A program made the position numbers and the translations under genes. Below, piece by piece: positions 41,825 through 51,024 of a stretch of DNA of 64,000 bases. Source of the DNA: JBBIPA01 sp037443085 (GTDB lineage: Bacteria > Chloroflexota > Dehalococcoidia > GIF9 > UBA5629); NCBI GenBank assembly GCA_037443085.1, contig JBBIPA010000002.1, forward strand, positions 1 through 64,000. Reading direction: 5' to 3'. The stretch's first letter is position 1. Each line of letters opens with the position of its first letter. The notes under the pieces were generated by a model. It had not been told where the DNA came from. It ran no database searches and saw only the letters and a list, made by a program, of their open reading frames with translations.

Positions 41825-42666
41825 AGAATCGCCTCCTTGTGACGAGCAGCATGGCACTGCATATTAATGGCCAGTGGCATGCTGGCGATATGTGCGGGGA
41901 AGGTCTCAACATGAACCGCCAGCGCCGTGTTCCTGCCGCCGAATCCCTGAGGGCCTATGCCCAGAGCATTGATTCGTTTCAACAGCTCTTTCTCCAGTTC
42001 GGCGACCTCGGCATCGGGATTAGGCTCGCCCACCTTGCGCAGCAACGCCTTTTTGGCGAGCTGCATTGTTTTCTCGGCAGTGCCTCCGATGCCGACACCG
42101 ACGATGATCGGCGGGCAGGGATTACTGCCAGCATCATCAACTGCCTTGACCACGGCGTCAATAATGCCCTGGCGGCCAGCCGCCGGCGTAAGCATGTGGA
42201 GGCGGCTCATGTTCTCGCTGCCGCCGCCTTTAGGCACCACCATTATCTTTACTTTATCGCCGGCAACGATATCGGTGTGGATGATAGCCGGCGTATTGTC
42301 TTTAGTATTGACACGAGCCGAAAACGGCTGTTTCACCATGGATTTACGCAGGTAGCCCTTCTCATAGCCATCCTTGACACCGTCATTAACGGCTTTATAG
42401 ATATCACCGCCGACAAAGTGGGCATCCTGCCCTACTTCCAGGTAGACTACAGTTGCCCCGCAATCCTGGCAATAAGCCATCTGCTCCTCTTTAGCCAGCT
42501 TGGCATTATCCAGAATTTGGTCCAGAGTCTGCTGGCCTATGGGCGATTCCTCGGTTTTACGTGCCTTTTTCAGGGCATCGAGGACATCTTCAGGAAGAAA
42601 AAAATTAGCTTCCTGACACAAGCGGGAGACCGTTTTGGTTACTTCTTTGACGTCGATTTCTCTCAA
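41821..42666 (-). CDS. Fumarate hydratase class I, alpha subunit
   Basis: A 281-residue N-terminal-type subunit of class I fumarase. It has the cluster Cys in MAYCQDCGATVVYLEVGQ, the GGGSENMSRL motif, and NPCPPIIVGVGIGGTAEK. The start is TTG with AAGGAG 11 bp upstream. Together with the beta subunit it interconverts fumarate and malate through an oxygen-sensitive 4Fe-4S cluster. Confidence 0.93.
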   Translation of the reverse strand: MREIDVKEVTKTVSRLCQEANFFLPEDVLDALKKARKTEESPIGQQTLDQILDNAKLAKEEQMAYCQDCGATVVYLEVGQDAHFVGGDIYKAVNDGVKDGYEKGYLRKSMVKQPFSARVNTKDNTPAIIHTDIVAGDKVKIMVVPKGGGSENMSRLHMLTPAAGRQGIIDAVVKAVDDAGSNPCPPIIVGVGIGGTAEKTMQLAKKALLRKVGEPNPDAEVAELEKELLKRINALGIGPQGFGGRNTALAVHVETFPAHIASMPLAINMQCHAARHKEAIL

Positions 42667-42703
42667 TTCTATATGTCTCCTTTCTCGATAGTATTGTTAT
42701 TGC

Positions 42704-44059
42704 CTAATCTTCAGGCGCCTTGGGAATAAGTCCTTTCTTCATCAGAACCTCGGTTGTTTCCCTGGCATTCTTAATCATTGCCTCAGCTTGCCTGGTAAGC
42801 TGCTCGCGGCTCGCCTTAATCCGGGCAACACCCTGCTCCTGGGCTTTCAAACCTACAGCCACCGCTTCACGAATGAATGCTTCCCATTCTGACATGGTTG
42901 GGGCGATATTATCTTCGCTGATGCCGCGGTCTTCGGCGCATTTCGCCAGCTCATAGGCAGCAGCCAGACACATCTCATCAGTGATTGTCCTGGCTTTCAC
43001 ATCCAGTGTGCCACGGAATATCGCTGGAAAGCCAGTGGAGTTATTGACCTGATTGGGGAAATCAGACCTGCCAGTGGCCACAATCCTGGCTCCTGCTTCT
43101 TTTGCTTCCCATGGCCAGATTTCAGGAATAGGGTTGGCACAGGCGAACAGGACGGAGTCCTTGGCCATTGCCTTCACCCAATCTTGAAGAATGACTCCGG
43201 GGCCCGACTGCGACAGCGAGATGCAGACATCCGCTCCTTTCAAAGCTTCTGCTATATCACCACTCCTCTTATCCGGGTTGGTTCGTTGGCACAGGTCCCA
43301 TTTATACGGATTCTCTTTCTGTTTCTCTTCTAAATCTTTTCTGCCGATGTGTAGTATACCCTTGCTATCTACGACGAGAGTATTTTCCGGCTTAAAACCG
43401 TCAGCGAAAAGCAATCTCAATATGGCCACGTTAGCCGCACCTATCCCATTAACAGTTAGTTTAACCTTATCTTTTCTCTTGCCCACAATCTTCAGGGCAT
43501 TGATGAGACCGGCAAGCGTAACGGCAGCGGTACCCTGCTGGTCGTCATGCCATACTGGAATATTCGCCTCTGCTCTCAGCCTGTCAAGAATATAGAAGCA
43601 TTTAGGGTTGGCGATGTCCTCCAGGTTGATGCCGCCAAAGGAAGGTTGCAGCCATTTCACTGCATTGATGAACTGCTCCGGGTCCTTGGTATCGAGACAA
43701 ATAGGTACAGCATCCACGCCGCCAAGGTATTTGAACAGCAATGCCTTACCCTCCATCACTGGCATCGCTGCCTCTGGCCCGATGTCACCTAAGCCCAGAA
43801 CTCTGGTGCCATCAGAGACCACTGCCACCGTATTCCATTTATTAGTATGCTCGTAGACCTTTTCCTTGTCTGCTTTTATGTCCTTACAGGGTTCGGCAAC
43901 TCCCGGAGTGTACCATATGGCAAAATCGTTGAAGTCACGGACGCAGCACTTGGGAACGGTTTGCATCTTTCCCCGATAGTAGGGATGCAATTTCAGAGCA
44001 TCCTTTGCCGGCCTTTGTGCTTTGGCCAGCAACTCCTCTTTAGTTACTTTTTTAGACAA
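42704..44059 (-). CDS. NAD(P)-dependent malic enzyme
   Basis: A 451-residue malic enzyme that interconverts malate and pyruvate plus CO2. It has YTPGVAEPCKDI, VSDGTRVLGLGDIG, FGGINLEDIANPKCF, WHDDQQGTAAVTLAGL and the second nucleotide-site region with ANPIPEIWPWEA. The C-terminus carries an extra basic helix. The TTG start overlaps the isocitrate dehydrogenase stop by 8 bp, with GGAGG upstream. Confidence 0.95.
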   Translation of the reverse strand: MSKKVTKEELLAKAQRPAKDALKLHPYYRGKMQTVPKCCVRDFNDFAIWYTPGVAEPCKDIKADKEKVYEHTNKWNTVAVVSDGTRVLGLGDIGPEAAMPVMEGKALLFKYLGGVDAVPICLDTKDPEQFINAVKWLQPSFGGINLEDIANPKCFYILDRLRAEANIPVWHDDQQGTAAVTLAGLINALKIVGKRKDKVKLTVNGIGAANVAILRLLFADGFKPENTLVVDSKGILHIGRKDLEEKQKENPYKWDLCQRTNPDKRSGDIAEALKGADVCISLSQSGPGVILQDWVKAMAKDSVLFACANPIPEIWPWEAKEAGARIVATGRSDFPNQVNNSTGFPAIFRGTLDVKARTITDEMCLAAAYELAKCAEDRGISEDNIAPTMSEWEAFIREAVAVGLKAQEQGVARIKASREQLTRQAEAMIKNARETTEVLMKKGLIPKAPED

Positions 44060-45143
44060 CGCAGTCCTCCTTAAGTTTATTTATCACAGCATCAGCAACT
44101 TGTGAGGTACCTGCTGCACATTGTCTTCGTTTCGGTTTTAAGTCATAGGTGACATGTTTGCCCTCAGCAATCACTTTGACTATGGCCTGTTCCAATCTAT
44201 CCGCAGCCTCTTTCTCTCCGAGATGACGTAACATCATCTCTCCAGAGAGCATCATCGCCAGGGGATTGACCTTGTTCTGCCCCGCATATTTAGGAGCACT
44301 GCCATGGGTGGGCTCGAAAACTGCTGCCTTCTCCCCGATGTTGGCCCCAGGGGCCAACCCCAGCCCACCCACTAACCCGGCACAAAGGTCGGAAACTATA
44401 TCACCATAGAGATTGGGCAAAACGATAACATCAAAAGATTGAGGATTTCGCACCAGGCGCATGCACAGAGCATCAATAACTACATCTTCAAACTCTATAT
44501 CGGGATATTCTTTAGCTACCTCCCGGGCAACAACCAGGAAAAGACCATCGGAAAACTTGAGTATATTCGCTTTATGACCGGCGGAGACCTTCTTCCTTTT
44601 ATTGGCTCTGGCATACTCGAATGCGAACTTCACAATTCGCCTCGAGCCATATTCAGAAATCATTTTGATGCTGAACCCGGAGTCCTGGTTTACCTTTGTT
44701 CCACTAGAATCCACGATAAGGTCAATAAGCCTGCCAGCTTCCGGTGTTCCTTTGGCGAATTCAATACCGGCATAAAGGTCCTCAGTATTCTCTCTGACCA
44801 CGACGATATCTACATCGCTGAAAGGTGTCGGCGCGCCACGATATGTCTTACAGGGGCGGATACAGGCATAAAGGTCAAGGCTTCTGCGGAGAGCAACGTT
44901 AACGCTGCGGAAACCGGTACCTATAGGAGTAGTAACGGGGCCCTTGAGGGCTACCTTGTTCCTCTTTATCGAGGAGAGGACTTCATCAGGGAGAGGTGTG
45001 CCGAATTGAGTCTGTGCCTTCTCACCAACTATCCCCGTATCCCAGTTAAATTCGACTCCAGTTGCTTCTAAAACCCTTCGAGTTGCCTCGGTAACCTCAG
45101 GCCCTACACCATCCCCGGGAATCAAGGTTACCTTATATGGCAT
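44052..45143 (-). CDS. Isocitrate/isopropylmalate dehydrogenase family, probably NAD-dependent isocitrate dehydrogenase
   Basis: A 363-residue beta-decarboxylating dehydrogenase. It starts MPYKVTLIPGDGVGPEVTEA and has RRSLDLYACIRPCKTY, the VRENTEDLYAGIEF loop typical of isocitrate rather than isopropylmalate dehydrogenases, and FEPTHGSAPKYAGQNKVNP. It follows the aconitase-like genes by 17 bp, supporting isocitrate as substrate. Homoisocitrate or isopropylmalate dehydrogenase are less likely. Confidence 0.9.
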   Translation of the reverse strand: MPYKVTLIPGDGVGPEVTEATRRVLEATGVEFNWDTGIVGEKAQTQFGTPLPDEVLSSIKRNKVALKGPVTTPIGTGFRSVNVALRRSLDLYACIRPCKTYRGAPTPFSDVDIVVVRENTEDLYAGIEFAKGTPEAGRLIDLIVDSSGTKVNQDSGFSIKMISEYGSRRIVKFAFEYARANKRKKVSAGHKANILKFSDGLFLVVAREVAKEYPDIEFEDVVIDALCMRLVRNPQSFDVIVLPNLYGDIVSDLCAGLVGGLGLAPGANIGEKAAVFEPTHGSAPKYAGQNKVNPLAMMLSGEMMLRHLGEKEAADRLEQAIVKVIAEGKHVTYDLKPKRRQCAAGTSQVADAVINKLKEDCVV

Positions 45144-45160
45144 ACCTCATGCCCTCATGG

Positions 45161-45673
45161 TCAGGTTTGCAGCTTGAAATCACCATGTTTTTTGATATAT
45201 GGAATAAGCCCGCCTTCAGCTAATATATCAAGCATTACTGGCGGGATTTTGCCGAACGTAAGCTGAATACCTTTGGTCAGGTTAGCGATTTTACCTGCCG
45301 ATAAGTTTACTCCTACTGTGTCCCCTTCGTCAATCTTATCGGTATCACAAATGAGCACTGGCAGTCCCTGATTGATGGCGTTCCTGAAGAAAATTCGAGC
45401 TACGGACTTCGCCAGAACAGCGCTGACACCAGCCATTTTAATTACCAGCGGGGCATGCTCCCTGCTGGAGCCAAGGCCAAAATTTTTTCCAGCAACGATA
45501 AAATCTCCCGGCTGCACTCTGGTGGCGAAGTTCTTATCGGCATCCTCCATGACATGCCTGGCAAGCTCAGGCAGGTTGCTCCGCAGGTGGGCGTATCTCC
45601 CCGGAATGATGAGGTCGGTAGAGATATTATCGCCGAACTTAAATGCTCTGCCCTTCAATTCCGTGACTGACAT
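45161..45673 (-). CDS. Aconitase/isopropylmalate dehydratase small subunit
   Basis: A 170-residue swivelling-domain subunit with FGDNISTDLIIPGRYAH and the substrate-binding GSSREHAPLVIK. The family covers LeuD, homoaconitase and split aconitase. It overlaps the large-subunit stop by one base and is followed by isocitrate dehydrogenase, so conversion of citrate to isocitrate is the inferred job. Confidence 0.88.
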   Translation of the reverse strand: MSVTELKGRAFKFGDNISTDLIIPGRYAHLRSNLPELARHVMEDADKNFATRVQPGDFIVAGKNFGLGSSREHAPLVIKMAGVSAVLAKSVARIFFRNAINQGLPVLICDTDKIDEGDTVGVNLSAGKIANLTKGIQLTFGKIPPVMLDILAEGGLIPYIKKHGDFKLQT

Positions 45674-46926
45674 TACCTTACCTTTCTCGGGTCAGTGATT
45701 TCGCCGGTGATGGCTGAAGTGGCGGCAGTGGCTGGGCTGGCCAGATAGATTGAAGATTCAGGATTACCCATCCTGCCCCTGAAATTGCGATTCGCTGTGG
45801 ACAGGCAAACCTCGTTATCACCCAGCACACCCTGGTGCAGACCCAGACAGGCAGCGCAGCCCGGGGGCACCACTATTGCCCCCGCTTTGAGAAGCGACTG
45901 GATATAACCGGCTTTTATGGCGTCGGTGAATATCTGCCTTGATGCCGGAGCCACAATCAGCCTCACATTGGGGTGGCAGGTCCTGTTCTTAAGAATAGTG
46001 GCGGCTACTGCCAAATCCTCAAGTCGCCCATTAGTACAGGTGCCGATGAAGACCTGATTGAGCTTGATACCAGCCAGCGTACGTGCTGGAGCCACGTTGT
46101 CCACAGCATGAGGCATGGCTACCATCGGCTCCAGGCTGGAAGCATCAATAGCAATGGTTTGCTCGTAGCTGGCATCGGCATCAGCCGCCAGCGCCCGGTA
46201 CTTATTGCTCCTCCTCTGAGCGGCTAAATATTTCCTGGTGACGTTATCGCTGGGGAAGAGGCCGACCTTGGCGCCGACCTCGATTGCCATATTGGCTATG
46301 GTCAGGCGCTGGGCAATGGTCATCTTTGCCACAGCTTCGCCCTGAAATTCCAGAGATTTATAGGTGGCGCCATCAGCTCCCAGTTGTCCGGCGATGTAGA
46401 GCACCAAATCCTTGGCAGTAACCCATCCGGTGAATCCGCCGCTGACAGTAATTTTGAAGCTCTCGGGCACGCGGAACCAGGTCTTGCCCAGGGCAAAAGC
46501 CACGGCAACATCGCTGGAACCCATGCCTGTAGCAAATGCTCCCAGGGCGCCACCGGTTACCGTGTGGGAGTCAGCACCGACAATAATATCGCCGGGATTA
46601 GCGAACGTCTCGGCGACTATCTGGTGACAGACGCCGCTGCCGCCTTCGAAGAGCACACAGCCAGACTCTCTGGCAAATGTGCGCATAAACTGCTGGTCAT
46701 TGGATAGCTGGCTGTTGGGGCTGGGAACAGCGTGGTCAATGAACAACACCGTTTTCTGCGGGTTGGCGAGCTTATTGAGCCCGCTTTGCTGGAACTGCCT
46801 CAGGGTGAGAGGTCCGGTGGTATCCTGAACAAAAGCCAGGTCTACCGGGGCGATGACTATATCTCCAGCTCGGGCATCGGCTCCTGATTTCTCGCTTAGG
46901 ATTTTTTCACTGAGGGTCTTCCCCAT
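45673..46926 (-). CDS. Aconitase/isopropylmalate dehydratase large subunit
   Basis: A 417-residue 4Fe-4S hydratase. The ATG at 46926 (MGKTLSEKILSEKSG) lies 7 bp after the preceding stop; a TTG 15 bp earlier would overlap. It has VGADSHTVTGGALGAFATGMG, the cluster Cys in FIGTCTNGRLEDL and VPPGCAACLGLHQG, and GRMGNPESSIYLASP. Length and two-subunit layout fit the LeuC/homoaconitase class, but the operon places it as the aconitase of the pathway. Confidence 0.88.
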   Translation of the reverse strand: MGKTLSEKILSEKSGADARAGDIVIAPVDLAFVQDTTGPLTLRQFQQSGLNKLANPQKTVLFIDHAVPSPNSQLSNDQQFMRTFARESGCVLFEGGSGVCHQIVAETFANPGDIIVGADSHTVTGGALGAFATGMGSSDVAVAFALGKTWFRVPESFKITVSGGFTGWVTAKDLVLYIAGQLGADGATYKSLEFQGEAVAKMTIAQRLTIANMAIEVGAKVGLFPSDNVTRKYLAAQRRSNKYRALAADADASYEQTIAIDASSLEPMVAMPHAVDNVAPARTLAGIKLNQVFIGTCTNGRLEDLAVAATILKNRTCHPNVRLIVAPASRQIFTDAIKAGYIQSLLKAGAIVVPPGCAACLGLHQGVLGDNEVCLSTANRNFRGRMGNPESSIYLASPATAATSAITGEITDPRKVR

Positions 46927-46933
46927 GTAAACT

Positions 46934-48862
46934 CTAACCAATCACAGCCAGAACGTCACCCGCCCCCACCCTGGCACCGGGGCTGAATTTTATCGCCTTC
47001 ATTTTACCAGATACTGGCGACTCGATGACATTTTCCATCTTCATCGCTTCCAGGACGACGATGCCGACGCCGGCTTGGACCTCGTCGCCTTCCTGCACCA
47101 GATAACGAATAATGGTGCCGGGAATCGGTGCGGCAATCGGCGTTTCTCCTGCGGCAACCTCTACTTTCGGTGGAGGAGCAGCTTCAGTTTTCCTGGTGGG
47201 TTGCTTCGGGGACTCCTTCTCGGTTGCCGGACTTGCTGGCGTTGGTGCATAAACCGGAGGAGCTGCGAACGAGGCCGTGCCGCCTGCAGGTTCCACCTCG
47301 ACTTTATAGTATTCATCGCCGACATAGACATTGAATGACCGAAGGGCCTTCCCCTTTATCGGTGCTTTCATATCGACCCTCTCTACCACCTTGCCAGACC
47401 TGGCTTTGGCGATAAGTTCATCTTCCCGCTTTGCATCTTCAAGGGTCTTCGCCCTGGTTTCTGCGGGTGGTTGTTCCAGTCCATATTTCCACTTAAGAAA
47501 GCGCAGCCCTGTCGTAGGATAAAGGGCGTAAACCAGCACATCACCTATGTCCCTGGCAATGCCTTTCGTTGCCTCCTTTGCCTTGGGCAATTCCGGCTCG
47601 AGGATATCAGCCGGTCGGCAGGTGATAGGCTTATCACCACGGGAATACCCCTTGAGGATAATCTTCTGTACCGAGGGGTCTATCGGCGCTGGCAGCTTGC
47701 CGTATAGGCCATAGGCATAATCCTTGGTCTGGTCAGAAACCATTTTGTATCTGCCGAAGAGGACATTTAGCACCGCCTGTGCCCCGATTATCTGGCTGGT
47801 AGGAGTGACCAAGGGTGGGTAACCCAGCTCCTTGCGGGTGCGAGGCAGTTCAGCGTAGACTTCCTGGATACGGTGAATGGCATTGGCTTCTTTCAACTGA
47901 GCTACCATATTGGTAAACATGCCACCGGGAATCTGATGCCCCAGCACGCCAGTATCAATCACTGACATCTTGGTGGTATCCAGAAAATCACGATACTTCG
48001 GCGCAATAGACTCATAGTATTCGCCCAGCTTAAGCAAATGCCCCAGATTCAGTCCGGTATCCCGCGGCGTACCCTGCAAAGCCACTACCATGGGCTCTAT
48101 CGCGGGATGAGAGGTACGCAGGGCAAAGGGAGCGATGCAGGTATCAATAAGGTCAACGCCGGCTTCCGCTGCTTTCAACAGGCTCATGCAGGCCATGCCG
48201 CTGGTAAAGTGACTGTGCAAATCCACCGGAATTTTGAGAGCCTGCTTTAAAGCCTTAACCAAATTGTAGGCATCGTCAGGAGCGATAAGTCCTGCCATAT
48301 CTTTAATGCACAGGCTGTCGGCTCCCATATCCTGAATAATCAGGGCTTTCTGCACATAGTAATCAATGGTATACACCTGACCGCCCAGCTTGGGCTCGGT
48401 CAGCGAGTAGGTCAACGTCCCCTGGATATGCTTGCCCCTCTCCTTTATTGCCTTAAAAGCGGTAATAAAATTGCGCTCATCGTTCACCGCATCAAAAACA
48501 CGAAAGACATCGATGCCGCAATCGGCAGCGTGATGCACAAAAGCGGTGACTACATCATCGGCATAGTTGCGGTAGCCCACCAGGTTCTGCCCGCGCAACA
48601 GCATTTGCAGCCGGGTATCCGGCATCAGTTTCTTTAAAATGCGAATTCGCTCCCAGGGGTCTTCGTTTAGGAAACGGGTCATCACGTCAAAGGTGGCACC
48701 GCCCCACATCTCCATAGACCAGAACCCCGCCTTGTTCATTTCCGGCGCGATCGCTTCCATGTCAGCAGTGCGCATACGGGTAGCAAATAATGATTGATGC
48801 CCATCACGAAAGGTGAGGTCAACAACCTTTACTGGATTGTCAGCTTTTTTCCTCGGTGCCAT
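46934..48862 (-). CDS. Biotin-dependent pyruvate/oxaloacetate carboxyltransferase (5S-like) with fused biotin carrier
   Basis: A 642-residue protein with an HMGL-like TIM-barrel carboxyltransferase (VKVVDLTFRDGHQSLFATRM; metal site HSHFTSGMA), a conserved PYC_OADA region and a Pro/Ala linker near residue 550. The C-terminal biotinyl domain has the target EAMKMENVIESP. It matches PycB, OadA and the transcarboxylase 5S subunit. No biotin carboxylase gene is adjacent; a 12S-type carboxyltransferase gene is. A methylmalonyl-CoA:pyruvate transcarboxylase or a pyruvate carboxylase with a remote PycA are the options. Confidence 0.92.
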   Translation of the reverse strand: MAPRKKADNPVKVVDLTFRDGHQSLFATRMRTADMEAIAPEMNKAGFWSMEMWGGATFDVMTRFLNEDPWERIRILKKLMPDTRLQMLLRGQNLVGYRNYADDVVTAFVHHAADCGIDVFRVFDAVNDERNFITAFKAIKERGKHIQGTLTYSLTEPKLGGQVYTIDYYVQKALIIQDMGADSLCIKDMAGLIAPDDAYNLVKALKQALKIPVDLHSHFTSGMACMSLLKAAEAGVDLIDTCIAPFALRTSHPAIEPMVVALQGTPRDTGLNLGHLLKLGEYYESIAPKYRDFLDTTKMSVIDTGVLGHQIPGGMFTNMVAQLKEANAIHRIQEVYAELPRTRKELGYPPLVTPTSQIIGAQAVLNVLFGRYKMVSDQTKDYAYGLYGKLPAPIDPSVQKIILKGYSRGDKPITCRPADILEPELPKAKEATKGIARDIGDVLVYALYPTTGLRFLKWKYGLEQPPAETRAKTLEDAKREDELIAKARSGKVVERVDMKAPIKGKALRSFNVYVGDEYYKVEVEPAGGTASFAAPPVYAPTPASPATEKESPKQPTRKTEAAPPPKVEVAAGETPIAAPIPGTIIRYLVQEGDEVQAGVGIVVLEAMKMENVIESPVSGKMKAIKFSPGARVGAGDVLAVIG

Positions 48863-48896
48863 GATTGCTTAACTCCATATTTAGATTTCATCTACA

Positions 48897-49151
48897 CTAA
48901 AAACCATTACCCCTGCCTCCTCCTGCTCCACGGCTCGCCCATGCTGTCATCAATTTCTCAAGACCGCAATACCGCCACAGTCCCCTCTCAGGTAGAGGTG
49001 TTAGCTGACGGGCATTATTCCGAGCGCTCATCTGTGCCCGCTGTCCTAAAAGCCGCCAGGCATTTATTCCAGAAGCGGACTGGCTGCTCTCTTCCTGTTG
49101 AATATAGAGGGCAACCGCCCCCATGATGGCAGTCAGCAGTTTTGGCTCCAT
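48897..49151 (-). CDS. Small carboxylase-associated protein (epsilon/gamma-like)
   Basis: The first half of this 84-residue protein (MEPKLLTAIMGAVALYIQQE and INAWRLLGQRAQMSARNN) has the pattern I recall for small proteins encoded between carboxyltransferase subunits in anaerobes: an N-terminal helix and a Trp-R-x-x-G-R-x-x-x-M motif. The last 35 residues are Gly/Arg-rich and unlike such proteins. It sits 13 bp after the 12S-like gene and 34 bp before the 5S-like gene, so a structural role in the carboxylase complex is likely. Confidence 0.65.
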   Translation of the reverse strand: MEPKLLTAIMGAVALYIQQEESSQSASGINAWRLLGQRAQMSARNNARQLTPLPERGLWRYCGLEKLMTAWASRGAGGGRGNGF

Positions 49152-49164
49152 TCAGTACTTATCC

Positions 49165-50715
49165 TCACAGAGGAATATTGCCGTGCTTTTTGGGTGGGTT
49201 GGTATCGACCTTGTTCTTAAGCATTTCCAGAGCTTTAATCAGCTTGGGTCTGGTAGTTCGCGGGTCGATGACATCATCAAGATAGCCTTTGCCCGCAGCC
49301 ACATAAGGGTTGGCAAATTTCTCCCGATAGTCATCGATCAGCTTTTGCCGGGTTTCGGCGGGATTTTCTGATTTATCAATAGCATCTTTGAACACGATAT
49401 TCACGGCGCCGTCAGGCCCCATAACTGCAATTTCAGCTGTAGGCCAGGCGTAGTTGATATCGCCGCGCAGGCTCTTGCTGCTCATAACCACATAGGCGCC
49501 GCCGTAAGCCTTGCGGGTAATCACGCTTATTTTGGGCACGGTAGCCTCAGCATAGGCATAGAGAAACTTGGCTCCGTGCCGGATGATTCCTCGATACTCC
49601 TGGTCGGTGCCCGGCATATATCCCGGCACATCAACGAAAGTGATCACAGGAAGATTAAAACAATCGCAAAAGCGGACAAACCTGGCACCTTTATCCGAGG
49701 CGTCGACATCAATGACGCCGGCATTGAATGAAGGCTGCTGCGCCACTATGCCCACACTATGGCCGCCCAGCCTGGCAAATCCTACGATAAGGCTGCGACC
49801 AAACCTGCTGTGGGCTTCCATGAAGTCGCCGTTGTCCACGACTTTGCCAATGACTTTCTTCATATCGTACACCTTGTTCGGGCTGTCTGGAATAATGGTA
49901 AGCAGTTCCTCATCCATGCGGTTAGGGTCGTCTCCCGTAGCCACATATAGCGGCTCCTCCCTGTTATTCTGGGGCAGGAAGCTCAGCAACTGCCGCACCA
50001 TCTCCAGGCATTGCTGGTCATTATCAGCTACAAAATGGCAGTTGCCGGTCTTGGTAGCATGGGTCATAGCACCACCCAGCTCCTCGAAATCCACCTCTTC
50101 GCCAGTGACCGATTTAATCACGGCGGGGCCAGTTATATACATTTGACCTGTGCCTTTGACCATGAAAACAAAGTCGGTTATTGCTGGAGAGTACACGGCA
50201 CCGCCAGCGCATGGTCCCATGACCACCGATATCTGCGGCACGACTCCGGAGAACAGGGTATTGCGGGTGAAAATATCGCCGTAGCCCACCAGGCTATCCA
50301 CGCCTTCCTGGATACGGGCACCGCCCGAGTCGAGCAAGCCGATAACCGGTGCGCCAACTTTGGCTGCCATGTCCATAACCTTGCAGATTTTTTCTGAAGC
50401 TACTTTCGATAAGGAGCCACCAAAGACGGTAAAGTCTTGAGAGAATACAAAAGCGTCTCGGCCATTGATTTTTCCGTAGCCGGTAACCGCAGCATCACCC
50501 GGCGTTTTTTGTTGCTCCAGCCCAAAATCAGTGCAGCGATGGACAGCAAATTGGTCTACTTCTTCGAAAGTGCCGGGGTCGAACAGCAGCCCGATGCGCT
50601 CCCTGGCGGTGAGCTTGCCCTTCTGGTGCTGAGTTTCGGTGCGTTTTGCCCCTCCGCCAGCCAGAGCTTGCTGCCTCAATTTCTCTAATTCAGTTACCTT
50701 GTCTTTGGTTCCCAT
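49165..50715 (-). CDS. Acyl-CoA carboxyltransferase (methylmalonyl/propionyl-CoA type, 12S-like)
   Basis: A 516-residue crotonase-fold carboxyltransferase with KGKLTARERIGLLFDPGTFE, the oxyanion-hole glycines DSGGARIQEGVDSL and the second site KAYGGAYVVMSSK. The ATG at 50715 with AGAAGGAAG upstream gives the family length; the longer frame contains the promoter. It is the first gene of the TCA-type operon. It transfers a carboxyl group between biotin and propionyl- or methylmalonyl-CoA. Confidence 0.92.
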   Translation of the reverse strand: MGTKDKVTELEKLRQQALAGGGAKRTETQHQKGKLTARERIGLLFDPGTFEEVDQFAVHRCTDFGLEQQKTPGDAAVTGYGKINGRDAFVFSQDFTVFGGSLSKVASEKICKVMDMAAKVGAPVIGLLDSGGARIQEGVDSLVGYGDIFTRNTLFSGVVPQISVVMGPCAGGAVYSPAITDFVFMVKGTGQMYITGPAVIKSVTGEEVDFEELGGAMTHATKTGNCHFVADNDQQCLEMVRQLLSFLPQNNREEPLYVATGDDPNRMDEELLTIIPDSPNKVYDMKKVIGKVVDNGDFMEAHSRFGRSLIVGFARLGGHSVGIVAQQPSFNAGVIDVDASDKGARFVRFCDCFNLPVITFVDVPGYMPGTDQEYRGIIRHGAKFLYAYAEATVPKISVITRKAYGGAYVVMSSKSLRGDINYAWPTAEIAVMGPDGAVNIVFKDAIDKSENPAETRQKLIDDYREKFANPYVAAGKGYLDDVIDPRTTRPKLIKALEMLKNKVDTNPPKKHGNIPL

Positions 50716-50770
50716 GGCACACTTCCTTCTCGATGAACTCGGTATGGGATTGGCCGTCAGGCCGCTTGTT

Positions 50771-50779
50771 ATTCTAGCA
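50771..50779 (-). promoter_or_regulatory. Extended -10 promoter of the carboxylase/TCA operon
   Basis: On the minus strand TGCTAGAAT provides the TGn extension plus a near-consensus -10, with a start near 50764 and a leader of about 49 nt. The -35 is poor, so an activator may be needed. Confidence 0.42.
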
Positions 50780-51005
50780 CAATAAGCAATGCTTTGGCTA
50801 ATGTAAAACAGCTTCAAAGCGGCTTACTCGAATGCCACTTATATGTCTTTTTATTATCTAAATCCCGTTAATGTTACGAAAAGCATCAGCAATCAAGCAA
50901 TATACTTCTATTAATGGCATTTTACTTGCTGTATCCTGGCCACATTCGCAATGCACAGGCTTATCGACCATAGCGAAAGGTACCGAGAGGCGACATTTAT
51001 ATCTA

Positions 51006-51014
51006 TGGTACAAT
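51006..51014 (+). promoter_or_regulatory. Extended -10 promoter of folP
   Basis: TGGTACAAT ends 10 bp before the folP ATG, so the mRNA would have a leader of only about 4 nt. This agrees with the lack of a Shine-Dalgarno at folP. Confidence 0.45.
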
Positions 51015-51024
51015 AGTCATCCAG

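Larger units (their letters stand above)
50716..51024. other. Divergent regulatory gap between carboxylase operon and folP
   Basis: This 309-bp stretch has no gene that I can support. It contains the extended -10 promoter of the carboxylase/TCA operon at 50771-50779 and that of folP at 51006-51014. Between them is AT-rich sequence with no clear operator. Confidence 0.6.

Noticed and set aside
41839..42729. Long plus-strand open frame opposite the fumarase alpha gene
   Set aside because: Antisense shadow of a conserved gene in matching codon phase; no family resemblance.
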